A DNA stretch of 64,000 nt from Sophora flavescens. Its lineage: Eukaryota > Streptophyta > Magnoliopsida > Fabales > Fabaceae. The notes below the pieces were generated by a model. That model was not told the DNA's origin and did not search any database. It saw only the letters and a list, made by a program, of their open reading frames with translations. Below are positions 11,651 through 27,153 of this stretch, in pieces. Position 1 is the first letter of the stretch. Every line of letters starts with the position of its first letter. The position numbers were made by a program, and so were the translations under genes. The stretch lies in NCBI GenBank assembly GCA_030762895.1, contig CM061062.1, positions 133,407,104 to 133,471,103 on the forward strand. Reading direction: 5' to 3'.

Positions 11651-13802
11651 TGTAACACCCCGATTTAACCGTTTTCTAAGATCGGTATAAATATAAATAA
11701 ACGTTTATATTTTTATCTAAAACTTAGAAAATTATTTTGGGAAAACCAAAGTCATATTCATATCATACTTATTTTTATAAGTATACGATTAAATTTTTGG
11801 TTGAAAATTATGACGGAACCCGATCTACGTTTTCGCTGACAGTAAGCTTTTACTGATCGGAAAACCTAATTTTGACCCGAGAACGAAATGAATAGATTTT
11901 ATATCTCATTTCCAACGATATAGGTTATTTTTAAAGTTTTCAAAATAAATAGGTTATTATACTCGATTCAGGCATAAAACCCTAAATCGGGTTATCAACA
12001 GAGTTGAGAATGGACGTGCAGAGACAAAACCCGACATCGGATGCTGAGATAAGGTGACACCTAGGGTGGTGAGTCATATGGATGAGTCACCCATGTCATG
12101 ATTGCTTTTAACAAAAAATCTAGATATTTCTTTAAATTAGTGTAAAGACCATTTTACCCTTGGATCATTTTATCCTTGAACTTTCATTGAAATGACAAGT
12201 TTGTCCCACAATTTGTGGACACAAATCAAACACCTCTCCTTCAATATCAACCACATAAATTTCATGATTACTTTAGGCAAAGTTACCATTTTGTCCTTAA
12301 GGTTGTTTTGTATCACAAAAATGCCATTTTGTAAGATTACTTTTTTGTCCCTAAAAATTTATGCCTTGGACCCTTTTGCCCCCAAAAGCCACGGACCAAA
12401 CCCTCAAAATGAGCCCATTTCACTTCTATTTAAGGCATACTTCATCTTCTCCATTGATTTTTTCCATTTTCTCCATTAAAAGGCTTAAGTTACATAACCT
12501 TGTTTTGTGAAGGAAGTGTGTGATTCCTTGCTCATTTTTCAATTCCAATAGGTAAACCATGATTCTCTCACTCAATCATCATCATGTTCTTCATTCATTT
12601 TTTTGATTTGAAGTCTTGATCATATTTTTCAATTCCTAGATCTAGAACTTCGAAAATTCATAGAAAATCATAGAAAAATCCTTTTAAAGTGAAACCAATT
12701 TCTATGATCTTAGCATCCTCTCTATATTTAATATCCAAGAGGATGGATCCAACAAATATTTCCTTCACATTTATCTCATTAAGGTCGAACCTAGTTTGTG
12801 TGAGGGGAGGAACTTTGTTCAATTTTTTGGTAAATCATGTTTGATTCATTCCTTTTAGTACATGTATGTCTTAAAGCTATGATGTTGAATCAAACTCAAA
12901 TTTCTAACCTATGGATTTGTTCATGGCCGAAATTATATTTTTAAGAGTTGAAAGATTTTGTTTCATTTTTCAACTTATGATAATTTGTATTAACTCTACA
13001 CTACTCTAAGGTCATGGATCTAAGAGTATGTGAAATTTTGGGATCTCTAGTTAATTTATCTAGCCATGGTCGAAACTAGGGTTTTGAAGGGTTGGAGTAT
13101 TTTATTTCAACCTTTGTAAGTTAATAATTAGTTTAGGGTTTTAAGTGATCAAGGATCACTAATACACAAGCTTAGGAATTTTAGAAATTTTTATCCATCC
13201 AAACACCTCATGACCGAACCTATCATATAGGAGTATAGGTGTATTTAGTGTTTAATTGATAATTATTTGTTGTGTTTTGTTGAAGGATTAATTGTTGTGT
13301 GCATCGTGTACGTGTTTTGTGGAAATTGGACGCTTGCCGGAATTTTAAATTCAGAAAGAAAATTCTTCAAGAGGTAAGGGGAGTACCTGAGGGATTTTTC
13401 CGATAGTTGTATGTAATTTGTTTGGGGTCTGTATATTTTATTTGGTGTGTTAATTATTTTCTGTAGTGTGAAATCATCTGTTTTGCAATTATCTGCTTTT
13501 AAATATTTATTTATCTGCATTTAATTGTTATTGTATGTTGTTGCATGTCATTAATTGATATGTTCTATATTATTGACATGATTGTTATTAATGTGGTTTG
13601 TGGATTGAAAAGCCTGACAGTGGTCAATGCTCAATTAATAATGAGGTTAAAAGCGTTAAAAAGCTTTTTACGGAATAATGAGTTCTCGTTACACACAGAT
13701 TTACTGACTTAAAATAAATAAATTTTCCGAAAGCAACCAGTAAAATTTCTTTTAAATTATTTCTGCATGTGTTCGTATAGTAATTCCCAAGGGGGTGTTA
13801 CA
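11651..13802 (+). mobile_element. Nested solo LTR, TSD GTGTT
   Basis: It starts TGTAACACCCCGATTTAACC and ends GGGGGTGTTACA. It is flanked on both sides by GTGTT (11646-11650 and 13803-13807), a 5 bp target-site duplication. Its left 1.9 kb is a close relative of 9045-10920. It then jumps at about 13670 to the last 110 bp of the LTR, so the middle has been deleted. It sits inside the LTR that starts at 9045. Confidence 0.9.
12426..12435 (+). promoter_or_regulatory. Putative LTR TATA box
   Basis: CTATTTAAGG in the nested solo LTR, equivalent in position to 9825 in the host LTR. Confidence 0.4.
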
Positions 13803-14853
13803 GTGTTAGTGTTGAGAAATCTATCTCGTTAAAAATTATGAAAAGTTGTGAGCCATCTTGAGCTTCGACAACAGAAGAATGAACATAAAGAAAAATAACG
13901 AGAACAAAATGTTTTATATGCATGCATTGGCAGACGTGTCACGTCCTTTGTCTGATACCTTAATGATAGGGTATTTAGGCTACGTTGTTATGTCCTATGT
14001 TTGATACCTTAATGATAGGGTATTCGGGCTACGTTGTTAGGTATGATGCCTTAATGATAGGGTATTCATGCTATATCCTATGTCTGATACCTTAATGATA
14101 GGTATTCGGGCTACGTTGTTATGTATGGTAGCGAATGGTATTCCATGCCACGTTGTTCCTAATATACCTGGCAATTGAGCGTGATCAACTCATTTATTTG
14201 GCGTTGGGGTCTCCGGAGATTAGGTACTAAATTAAAACCTGAATATTGAAGTGTTCATGCATTTTTTTTAAAAAAACTGTGGTCGGGTACGAAACCCAGT
14301 GATTGACTACTTGTTTATTGATGGAAATGTACTTGTGTATATGTTCTCTTTTGTGTCGTGCATGCGGTTATTGTGTTAAATCCATATATTGGCTTCTCAC
14401 CCTTACAAATATATCAAGTTTATTCTAGACTACTATAGTACTTTGGTACACTAGCATGGATGAAGCAAATGACTTCACTAAGTCATTCGAGGACTTAGAT
14501 TCTAGATGCTTGAAGAGGTATATGTTCGTGGGAAAGACCATGGGGGTCTTTCCAATAATGTCTTGGAAAGGTCGGTAACTGTGATGTTGTAACATATTCT
14601 TGGTTTTAAGTTTCTCTTTTTGGAAACTGAACCCTTTTGAAAATAAAAATGGTATGACGTGGTGACTTCTTTAAGAATACGAATTTACTACTTATTATAT
14701 GTATTAAGAGGTTCTAGAGTTTCGCGGAAGAAATTTTTTTTCACCCGAGTTTTCTGCCTTATAATAAATTTATTTTCCAAAAGCAACCAGGAAATAGAAT
14801 TTTCAATTTATTTCTGCACGTCTTACAAAGTAATGCCCAAGGGGGGTGTTACA
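13803..14853 (+). mobile_element. Right part of shared LTR, array element 1
   Basis: Continuation of the LTR interrupted at 11650. It contains the second copy of the minisatellite (13945-14160) and a WYT-type peptide relic read from about 14440, and it ends GGGGGGTGTTACA at 14853. It closely matches 7175-8261. Confidence 0.85.
13945..14160. repeat. Minisatellite, second copy of the array
   Basis: Same degenerate units as 7318-7520, with GATACCTTAATGATAGG repeated about four times. Confidence 0.85.
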
Positions 14854-15268
14854 TTAGTGGTATCAGAGTTGGTCTAGTCTTACAGGAATGTTGGGGAATA
14901 TGTCTGTTGTGTTGATGTTGTGTTTTCTCTGATTAGAACTTGTTTGAATTACTTATTAGAAGTAATGTATGTTAACACATAAGTATACATTTCAGTTTCT
15001 GGTTGTGGACTGACTGAGTTACCTTGTAGGTCGGTTATGGAACCAGGAATTGGACAAGGACTTGGAAGTTATCAGTCCAGATTTTGGGGTCAGATCATTT
15101 CTTTTCCAACGATTGTAAATTTTTTTCACACTTAAATTGTTGGACCAATTATTATGGAATTTTTTTTAGGGAACTATCCTATTATTGTTCGGGATAGACA
15201 TTTTCTTGATAAAAGAAGTTTCTAGATGAAACTTAATCTAGTCACTTTTAATTTTGGTAAATGTGATC
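14854..15268 (+). mobile_element. Internal region, second array unit, cut by element 2
   Basis: It matches 8262-8680 up to the bases TGATC, where element 2 has inserted. The remaining internal sequence expected after TGATC (as at 8680 onward) is not found anywhere else in the window, so the far side of this insertion has been lost or lies outside. Confidence 0.8.
14858..14868 (+). other. Primer binding site (tRNA-iMet)
   Basis: TGGTATCAGAG five bases after an LTR end, equivalent to 8266. The next base pair differs (AGTT against AGCT), a sign of decay. Confidence 0.85.
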
Positions 15269-18718
<3,450 letters not shown>

Positions 18719-18723
18719 TTTGG

Positions 18724-18734
18724 TGGTATCAGAG
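18724..18734 (+). other. Primer binding site (tRNA-iMet), element 2
   Basis: TGGTATCAGAG begins six bases after the LTR end at 18718 and marks the start of the internal region. Confidence 0.9.
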
Positions 18735-18971
18735 TAGTTCGATTCTAAACCGGATTGTGGGGTAAGGTTGAGTTCCGATATTATTAGCTGGATCCTCATT
18801 GGATGTCAGCTGTGCTTAGAATGGGTAGAGTGTCCGATAAGCAAGTTATCCTTTACTGTATGAGAATAACTGTTATGTATTTGTAAGAAATGTAAAGTAA
18901 TATCTTGGATTATATGGACTTACATATCTTATAAATAAAAGAGCTGATGATTTCTTTTACAGGAAATTAGA

Positions 18972-20030
18972 ATGGCTCGTGGTAATGGATGGAAAGGAAG
19001 GGGTGGCAGGAATAGAGGAGACAGAAACACCGACATACCTGGAAATTCGTTGAGAACTAATAATAGTGGTGATATCAATGATACTATACGAGTGATGAGG
19101 GAGCTGGCTACTGCTATCCTGCAACAAACTCAACAGAATACACATTTTATACAGAGGCAGGAAGAGCGGGAGGAAAGACAACACCAGTTGAATACGGTGC
19201 GGGGAGAGGAAAATATGGATAGTGGTCTTAATGCCTTCATGAATGGCAATCCACCTCAGTTTCATGGCAACTACGACCTAGAAGCTGCAGAGAAGTGGTT
19301 ACATGAGGTGGAGAAGGTCTTTGTGGCTATGCACTGTAGAGAGGAATGGAAAGTAACTTATGCTATTTTTATGCTAGTCAGAGCTGCAGAAGCTTGGTGG
19401 AGGAACAAGCAGAGGCTATTGGAGGTCGAAGTGCAGGAAGTCGAATGGGAAGTATTTAGAGAAAGTTTCCTGGAGAAATATTTTCCAAGAAGTGTCAGAA
19501 TAGAGAAGGAGAATGAGTTTTCTAATCTGAGACAGGGATCTATGTCAGTTGGGGAGTATGTCGTAAGGTTCAAGGCACTGCTAAAATTCTCACAATTTTA
19601 CCAAGTACACCTAGATGAAGAATGGGTGTGCAGGAAGTTTGAAGACGGTTTGAGGCCCGAGCTGAAACGGGCAATGCTGCCATTGGAGTTGAATCACTTC
19701 CCAGCTCTAGTAGAGAAATGTACTGTGTTAGAAGGACATGATCATGCTGGAAATTTGCAACAACAACAAAGAAGCGGTGGACCAGTAAGGGGTAATATTC
19801 AGGGAGGAAGAGGAAGCAGATTTCAAGCAAGGACAAAACCATACAGTCGTCCTACTCAGCAATCAGTGAATGCTAGAGGAGAAAGTTCGGGTCAAGCGCA
19901 GCAAAAAGGCTTGACATGTTTCAGGTGCGGAGGACCTGATCTCAGGAGAGATTGCCCTCAGTTGTAGAATATCACTTGTTTCAATTGTGGAAATATCGGT
20001 CACATGTCATGGAATTGCCATCAAGGCAAT
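18972..20030 (+). pseudogene. Ty3/gypsy Gag, element 2 (broken)
   Basis: The frame opens at ATG 18972 about 240 bp after the primer binding site. The N-terminus is basic and Gly/Arg-rich. A capsid-like gag domain occupies roughly residues 95-235 (WLHEVEKVF, AWWRNKQRLL, FLEKYFPRSV, GEYVVRFKALL). Gag forms the virus-like particle that packages element RNA. A first CCHC knuckle at 19917-19955 (CFRCGGPDLRRDC) has lost its histidine position. A TAG at 19965 stops the frame after 331 codons. The same frame then continues into a second, intact knuckle at 19977-20018 (CFNCGNIGHMSWNC), so the stop is a lesion and not the natural end. Gag and pol share one frame. Confidence 0.9.
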
Positions 20031-22961
20031 ACTGGGAGAGCTCAGAATACACAACCAGTTGGGAGGAATCAAGGAGTGAGGAATCAGGTTCAAACAAGAA
20101 ATCAGCAAGGAGGAAGACCTCAGACTGCGGGAAGGGTCTTCGCCGTGAGAGGTTCTGAATCTTCTCAATGTCCTGATCTGATACATGGTAAGTGTTGTGT
20201 GTTAGGTAAGCTCTTATCTGTTTTATTTGATTCGAGTGCTAGTCATTCTTTTATATCAATGGAGTGCATGGATCGTTTGTGTTTGCCTGTTTCTTCATTA
20301 CCCTATGACCTTACTGTTTCTACCCCTATGGGTGAAACTTTGACCACTATATTTGTTTATCGGGATTGTCCTATTATTTTGGAAAATAGGCAATTCAATG
20401 TGGACCTTGTCTGTTTGCCTATGCAACATATTGATATTATCTTAGGCATGGACTAGCTTTTGACTAACCATGTAATTTTAAACTGTTCAAACAAAACCCT
20501 TTGTTTCTCGAAGCGATCTGGATTATTGCCTGTCAATGACAGTGACTCGAAAGATAGACGGTCGAGAGACTGCATGGTGCTATTTTCCTTGGAAGCCAAG
20601 GAGTCTCCAAAGCCTGATGCGCTGCCTGTCGTTTGCGAATTTCCAGAAGTTTTCCCGGATGATGTTCCAGGGTTGCCACCTAAAAGAGAGATAGAGTTTA
20701 CAATTGACCTCGTACCAGGGACCGGACCAATATCGCTAGCGTCGTTTCGAATGTCCCCAACAAAATTAGCAGAGTTGAAGAAACAGTTGGATGACATGTT
20801 GAAGAAGGAGTTTATCCGACCAAGTGTTTCACCATGGGGAGAACCGGTTCTTTTTGTGAAAAAGAAGCACGGCAACTCAAGGTTGTGTGTTGATTATCGA
20901 CAACTAAATAAGGTAACAATCAAGAATAAGTATCCATTACCGAGGATTGACGATCTAATGGATCAGTTGCGGGGAGCAACTGTGTTCTCCAAGATAGATC
21001 TGAGATCTGGGTATCATCAGATCAGAGTGAAAGAAGATGATATACTGAAGACTGCTTTCAGGAGTCGGTATGGTCACTACGAGTATCTGGTTATGCCGTT
21101 TGGCGTAACTAATGCTCCTGCTGTATTCATGGGCTACATGAATCGGATCTTCAGACCGTACCTGGACAAATTCGTCATAGTGTTTATCGATGACATTCTG
21201 ATCTACTCCTCGAATAAAGGAGAACATGTAGAGCATCTTCGGGTTGTACTTCAAGTGCTTAAGGATAGACAACTCTATGTCAAGTTGTCCAAGTGTGAAT
21301 TCTGGTTGGACGAAGTACAATTTCTTGGACATGTTATAAACAAAGATGGGATTGCTGTGGATCCTGCCAAAGTTGAAGCAGTTGTGAATTGGGAACGTCC
21401 TAAGACAGTGGGTGAAGTCGGAAGTTTCCTTGGATTGGCAGGTTACTACAGAAGGTTTATAGAAGGATTCTCGAAAATTGCATTACCTATGATGCAATTG
21501 ACAAGAAAGGGAAAACCGTTCGAATGGTCAAATGAGTGTGAGATTAGTTTTCAGGAGTTGAAGAGAAGGCTTACAACATCTCCTGTATTAGTCTTGCCAG
21601 ATCCGTTGGCACCGTTTGATGTGTATTGCGACGCATCACATCAAGGCCTGGGTTCTGTGGTTATGCAAGAAATGAAAGTAGTAGCTTATGCTTCAAGGCA
21701 GTTAAGAATACATGAGTGGAACTACCCAACCCATGATCTTGAGTTGGCCGCAATAGTATTTGCATTGAAGATATGGAGACACTACCTGTATGGTGCTGAG
21801 TTCACGGTCTACAGTGATCACAAGAGTTTAAGATATTTGTTCGATCAGAAAGAGTTGAACATGAGACTGCGGAGATGGATGGAATTCATAAAGGATTATG
21901 AGTTCGATCTTCAGTATCATCCAGGAAAGGCAAACATCGTAGCGGACGCATTAAGTTGGAAATCTTTGCAAGTGTCTTCTATGATGGTTAAGGAATTGGA
22001 TCTGATCGAACAATTTAGAGATCTGAATCTTGGGATAACTGAATTATCCCGAGACACGATAAGTTTAGGAATGATCACTATAACTAGTGGATTCCTAGAC
22101 TTAATCTGGAAGAAACAAGCTGAAGACCAATACCTCCAGAAGGTTAACCAGATGATAGAAGAAGGTAAGATAGTAGAATTTAAAAGAGGTATTGATGGAA
22201 TCATAAGGTTTAGAGAAAGGATATGTGTACCTGAAGATAAAGAAGTTAGGAATATGATTATGGAAGAGGCGCACAAAAGCAAGTTGAGTTTTCATCCAGG
22301 TGCCACAAAGATGTATCAAGACTCGAGGAAAATGTTTTGGTGGTCTGGAATGAAAAAGGAAGTTGCAGAGTATGTCCAATCCTGCTTGGTGTGTCAAAAA
22401 GAAAAGATTGAACACCAAAAACCAGAGGGACTATTGCAATCTCTAGATATCCCAGAATGGAAATGGGACAGTGTTGCGATGGACTTTGTGTCTGGTTTAC
22501 CAAGGACACAGAAGAAGTATGATGCAATTTGGGTTATAATTGATAGATTAACGAAATGTGCTCATTTCCTTCCTATCAATCAAAGGTTCTCAATGGAAAA
22601 GTTAACACAGTTGTATATCAAGGAAGTTGTCAGACTGCATGGAGTTCCAGCAAGTATAATTTCGGACAGGGATCTGAGATTTACATCAAGATAATTCTGG
22701 CAGAGTTTACACAGTGCTCTGGGAACTAAGTTAAGGATGAGTTCAGCTTATCATCCTCAGACGAATGGTCAATCGGAAAGAACAATCCAGTCTTTGGAAG
22801 ATTTACTAAGAGCATGTGTGTTAGAAAACACAGGAAGTTGGGATGAATTTCTTCCATTGATTGAATTTACATATAATAATAGTTTCCACACAAGTATTGG
22901 CATGGCACCATATGAAGCAGGAAGAAAGTGTAGGACACCCCTCTGTTGGTATGAGACATGA
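20031..22961 (+). pseudogene. Ty3/gypsy Pol (PR-RT-RH-IN), element 2 (broken)
   Basis: The frame continues from gag. The aspartic protease core reads DSSASHSF at 20229, where the family has DSG or DTG; a TAG at 20454 follows. Reverse transcriptase is open, with FIDDILIYS at 21183. RNase H follows (VYCDASHQGLG, YSDHKSLRYLF). Integrase has its HHCC zinc region (HKSKLSFHPGATKM ... CLVCQ) and the D,D,E core (MDFVSGL, SDRD, GQSERT). A TAA at 22692 falls between the second Asp and the Glu, and a TGA at 22959 ends the alignable core. Domain order PR-RT-RH-IN is that of Ty3/gypsy. The LTR sequence and end domain suggest the Tekay/Del chromovirus clade, by inference. Confidence 0.92.
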
Positions 22962-23185
22962 GAAAGTCAATTGATTGGACCAGAATCATAGAGCCCGAAT
23001 CAATACAGTTAAGAGAAAACCTAGAATATGAGACTTTACCTGTATGAATCGAAGACCGAAGGATAAAAGAACTCCGCAGGAAACAGATTCCTTTAGTCAA
23101 GGTCATATGGGATGCAGTAAATGGTGATGCTACCTGGGAAAGAGAAGCCGATATGCAAGAGAGATATCCACACCTGTACCTGTGA
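22962..23185 (+). pseudogene. Integrase C-terminus / chromodomain-like remnant, element 2
   Basis: After the TGA at 22959 the frame is quickly lost. A different frame carries the conserved C-terminal end (IPLVKVIWDAVNGDATWERE), with a TGA at 23045 and a terminal TGA at 23183. Compared with 56270-56640 in element 3, most of the integrase C-terminal domain is missing, with a junction near 22985-22995. The tail resembles the divergent chromodomain of Tekay-type elements, which is thought to steer integration to heterochromatin; that role is family knowledge. Confidence 0.75.
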
Positions 23186-23220
23186 GGTAACTTAATTTAA
23201 ATTCCGAGGATGGAATTTCT

Positions 23221-23237
23221 TTTAAGGGGGGTAGTAA
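23221..23237 (+). other. Polypurine tract, element 2
   Basis: TTTAAGGGGGGTAGTAA lies immediately before the 3' LTR. It is the expected primer site for plus-strand DNA synthesis and fixes the LTR boundary. Confidence 0.85.
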
Positions 23238-23327
23238 TGTAACATCCCGATTTTAACAAGTGAAAAATTGATATCTTAATTAGATGGGAATGAGGGTTAG
23301 ATAAATCAATTTTTTTTTGAGAATCAG

Positions 23328-23414
<87 letters not shown>

Positions 23415-25035
23415 GTTTAGAGTAAAATTTAAGCAACTCAAAATTTTCATTAGGCAAGCACCTCAATTTAAATCCTTAATTAAGGTGATTTATCATTAAC
23501 AAAATTAAAAGATAATTAGACATATATATAGATATTAATTATAGCTAGATAATTATAGTCAATTTCCTTATGTTTTACTCATCATAATTAATTAGCACTA
23601 GTCTTAATTAATTATACCCTACTTACAAGTTTAACCTAATTAAATTAACTAAATTAATTTTTATCTTTATATGACCACGGTTCTATGCATGGAGGACACC
23701 TCCATCTCCACAAATTCTAGGTGCATGATGTTGTAGTGCCACCTCCTACTTGTACCATTTTGCATGCAAATAGCAACCTCATTTCATGATACTCCAAAGG
23801 CCATGCCACATGCTTGCTTTCCTTGTGACTCACTTGCTGAAAATTCTGGGTGCATGATGTTGTAATGCCACCTCCTGCTTGCTTTTTTTTTTTGTCATGC
23901 AATTCCTTTGATTAATCATACCCCACACACCTGCTTGTTCTCCCTCAATTCACGCAAGTATAATTAATCTCCATGAACCTCCCTAAGCCACGCCACCTAC
24001 TTGCAAGTGACAAGTTTATCTCATGATCATTATGAAACCACACAAGCTGCTTGCCTTCCCTTGATCGTTTTCCTCTCTTCATGCGATTCCATGACACATA
24101 AAGGCCACACCTCCTTTCTTCATTTCACGCCAGCATTGAGGCCTAATAAGGATAGCCTTAAGTGAGTCATAATACTATAATCCAAAAATGAAGAGAATTT
24201 GTTTTTTTCTTACCCAATTAACGTGAAAGAAAAATAAGGCAAAGAGTGAGTGAGATAGCGTGAGAAACAGAGAAAGTTCGTGAGGGTGAGAGAATTTTTG
24301 GAGCCGATTCCGAGCAATCCGTTCATCCTAGCGAGAAACCAACTATACCGTTGTGATCCTGACAACGTCTACTTCATTACCCTATCTTTCTTTTCTTGGT
24401 TAGGCTAATGTAAGCCTATGTCATTTTTATGCCGAAATGCCGTCGGCGATGGTATTGAAGTTATCTTTAAATCCGTTTATCGGTTTTCAATTCCGTCTTA
24501 AGATTTGGATTACACGTAATGTCTACTTCACAATGATGCGTTTAGGTGAATTTTTGGAACCCCGGAGGGTGGTGAACCAAGCGTGGCAGATTTGAGAAGT
24601 ATAGGAGTGGGCTCGTTTCGTTGCGTTAAAGCTAGCCTATGACACTTTAGGTGGGGAGAAAGTAACCGACATCGTCGGGGAGGCAAGCGTAGAATAATAA
24701 TTATATATGCATGTGTGTAGGGTGCCCCAGGCCCTACTAGGATGTCGAATAATCAACAATGGCTAAACCCTAATAAAATAATATTTTAATGTCGTGATGG
24801 GTTTAGTGGTTGTAGGTTTATCGACTCTAAGTTGTTGATTTTATACTGGTTGAGGTTGTCTGAAATGCGTGTTGCTGTGCTATGTGATTGATTCATGATC
24901 ATCTGTGATTTTTACTATATTTGATATGCGGAATATGTTGACATGAGTATTTTATATGTGAGAATTGATGCTGGCTGATTGTATGATGAATATATGTCTG
25001 TATGGATAAGTTGAGAGTTAACACTGTGATAATGT
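23238..25035 (+). mobile_element. 3' LTR of element 2, truncated
   Basis: It starts TGTAACATCCCGATTTTAAC and follows 15269-17085 closely, then ends within the words GATAATGTCTTA at 25035. About 1.65 kb of the LTR, including its 3' terminus, is absent. The next bases belong to the pararetrovirus-like sequence. The missing part is not found elsewhere in the window, so this is a deletion or rearrangement and not a simple insertion that left both LTR halves. Confidence 0.9.
23329..23414. repeat. AC then AT microsatellite in 3' LTR
   Basis: About 35 AC units followed by a short AT run, at the site where the 5' LTR has only TA. The His-Thr and Cys-Val frames predicted across it are artefacts. Confidence 0.95.
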
Positions 25036-25041
25036 CTTATA

Positions 25042-25698
25042 ATGATTTGTAAGTTCATTATAGATAAGGAATCCCTTCGCAAGGATTTTTACTATGAGGA
25101 ATGGAAACCTCAAAGAGAGTGGTTCTTGCAAGAGTTTAAGGGAACAAAAAGGAAAAATATTCAGGAAGAATATTACCAATTTCTTAACAAAGTTAAGACA
25201 AAGGTTTTATTTTTTGATTGGTTTCATGCATACTCAGTCAAATATTCAATAGATTATCCTTGGAAGACATGGATAAATGTTGAAAAAACCACAAATGTCA
25301 TTACTGTATGGCATTTAAAGAATGGTGAGTTGGTCAAGACAGAGTTATCACCAAATAGCTCTTTCCAACTCCCTGGTATCAATGATCCCTTCACCAAAAA
25401 ACCCATCATAGCTGCTCCATTCAAAAACAAGAATCCTGATGAAGCAATCTCAGCTATGGACATCAGCAAGTTAATGGAACAATCCAATTACACCAATAAA
25501 TACCTTCAAGTGCTAGGAGAACACTTGATTAAAAAAGATGCAACTTCCCAGGCATCTACTTCGGGAATAAAAAAGGATATTCCCTTAGAAAAACCCTTGT
25601 TCAAACCTTTTAAGATGAATAATAAGATCAAAGAAAGTTTGCTTCTTCTTCAACCCAATATCAAAAAGGAAAAACAAGAGTTCATGGAGAAAATTTAA
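25042..25698 (+). pseudogene. Pararetroviral ORF, N-terminal fragment of unknown role
   Basis: A 218-codon frame begins near the left junction and ends at TAA 25696; the same frame continues open into the coat-protein-like ORF at 25819. The first part has FYYEEWKPQREWFLQEFKGT and is charged and aromatic; the last part is Lys/Pro-rich and low in complexity. I do not recognise a movement-protein core. It may be the region between movement protein and coat protein in a polyprotein whose start was lost at the junction. Confidence 0.55.
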
Positions 25699-27153
25699 GA
25701 AAAACTGAAACAATTAGTTGTTCCAGATTCTCCATCTGATAGTCAAGAAGGAAGACCTTTAAGAGACAAAGGTCCAACTATCAATGTCATCAATGAAGAT
25801 AGCTCAGAAACGGAATATGTGGCTAGTACTTCCAAACCCAATCCTCCGGATAGACCTCCAATCAATATCAATCCTGTTCTTACTCAATCTTGGAGGCAAC
25901 CCTCAAAACTTTATTATCCTAGAGCAACTCCTCCGAATATGCTCTTTGAAGAAAAAACTCCAAATTTTAGGAGTTTCAATGCTAATAACATCTATGAATG
26001 GAACATAGAAGGTCAAATAGAGTGTCAAATGCTCCAAACAATGCAGCATATGACAATGATGGCTACTGCTTATCAGACCACAAATGATTGTTCTGAAGAA
26101 GCCATCTGTAATATCTTGACTGCAGGTTTTACAGGCCAACTCAAAGGTTGGTGGGATTATTCTTTCTCTAAGGCACAGAAAGAACAAATGTTTTCTGCTA
26201 TCAAGACTGATGCAGAAGGGAATCCAATCTATGATAATGAAGGTGCAACCATCCCTGATGCGGTCAACACCTTAATCTTCTCAATATGCGGACATTTCAT
26301 GGTAAATACTTCCACTTGGAAGGATAGGTCTGAAGAATTATTATCAAATCTTAAGTGTAGATCTCTATCTAGTTTTAGGTGGTATAAGGATACCTTCCTA
26401 ACTAGGGTTTACACCAGAGAAGATTGCCAGAATAGATTCTGGAAAGAAAAGTTCATTGCAGGTCTCCCAACATCTTTAGGTGATCTTGTTAAGGATGAAC
26501 TCATAGCCCAATCTCCAGATGGAAATATTCCATATGAGCAATTGAGTTATGGTCAACTCATTGCAGCTACCCATAAAATAGGGGCAAGACTTTGTAAGGA
26601 AGACAAAGTCAGAGATCAGTTCAAAAAAGAAAAGGCCGCCAAGAAGGATTTAGGGTCTTTTTGTGAACAATTTGGTATACCTCCTTGTCCAAAGGATAAA
26701 ACCAAGTCTTCTAAGAAATATGAAGGCAAAGCCCAAAAAGCTAAGTATACCAAGTATACTAAGTACAAGAAAAACAAAAGTTATGGCAAACCCAAAACAG
26801 AATTCAAACCCGAATTCAAACCTAAACCAATTTCTGGTGATAGGCTCCCCAAGAAAGCGGTTACTTGTTATAACTGCGACAAACCTGGCCATATCAGTAA
26901 ATACTGTAGGCTAAAAAAGAGAATCAAAGAATTGAATCTCGAACCTTCAGTTGAGGAACAACTTAATAATCTTTTGATCCAATCAGATACTTCAGAAGAA
27001 GAATCAGATGGTGATTTTGCTGAAGATATCAATCATGTCCAAGAAGATGATGTGGGAAACCTTAGCTCCGATTCATCTCCTGAGATTAATGTCTTAACTA
27101 AGGAGCAAGATCTCCTTTTTGAAGTCATTGATTCTATAACTGATCCAGATTGA
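25699..27153 (+). pseudogene. Coat-protein/Gag-like ORF with CCHC knuckle
   Basis: The frame after TAA 25696 is open to TGA 27151; the largest ATG-less open stretch begins near 25819 and has 444 codons. The centre contains LKGWWDYSFSKAQ and RDQFKKEKAAKKDLG. It turns very Lys-rich and reaches the zinc knuckle CYNCDKPGHISKYC at 26866-26907 (about residues 350-363). It ends in an acidic Ser/Asp/Glu tail. A capsid domain, basic RNA-binding stretch, CCHC knuckle and acidic flank is the usual layout of caulimovirid coat proteins. At 27149-27153 coding passes to the +1 neighbouring frame; whether that overlap is native or a lesion is unclear. Confidence 0.75.

Noticed and set aside
20453..21332. Long antisense frames over the element 2 RT region (and 54279-54827 in element 3)
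   Set aside because: They are shadows of the conserved sense reading frame and show no motifs of their own.
23197..23499. Frames of repeated Cys-Val and His-Thr
   Set aside because: Translations of the AC microsatellite.
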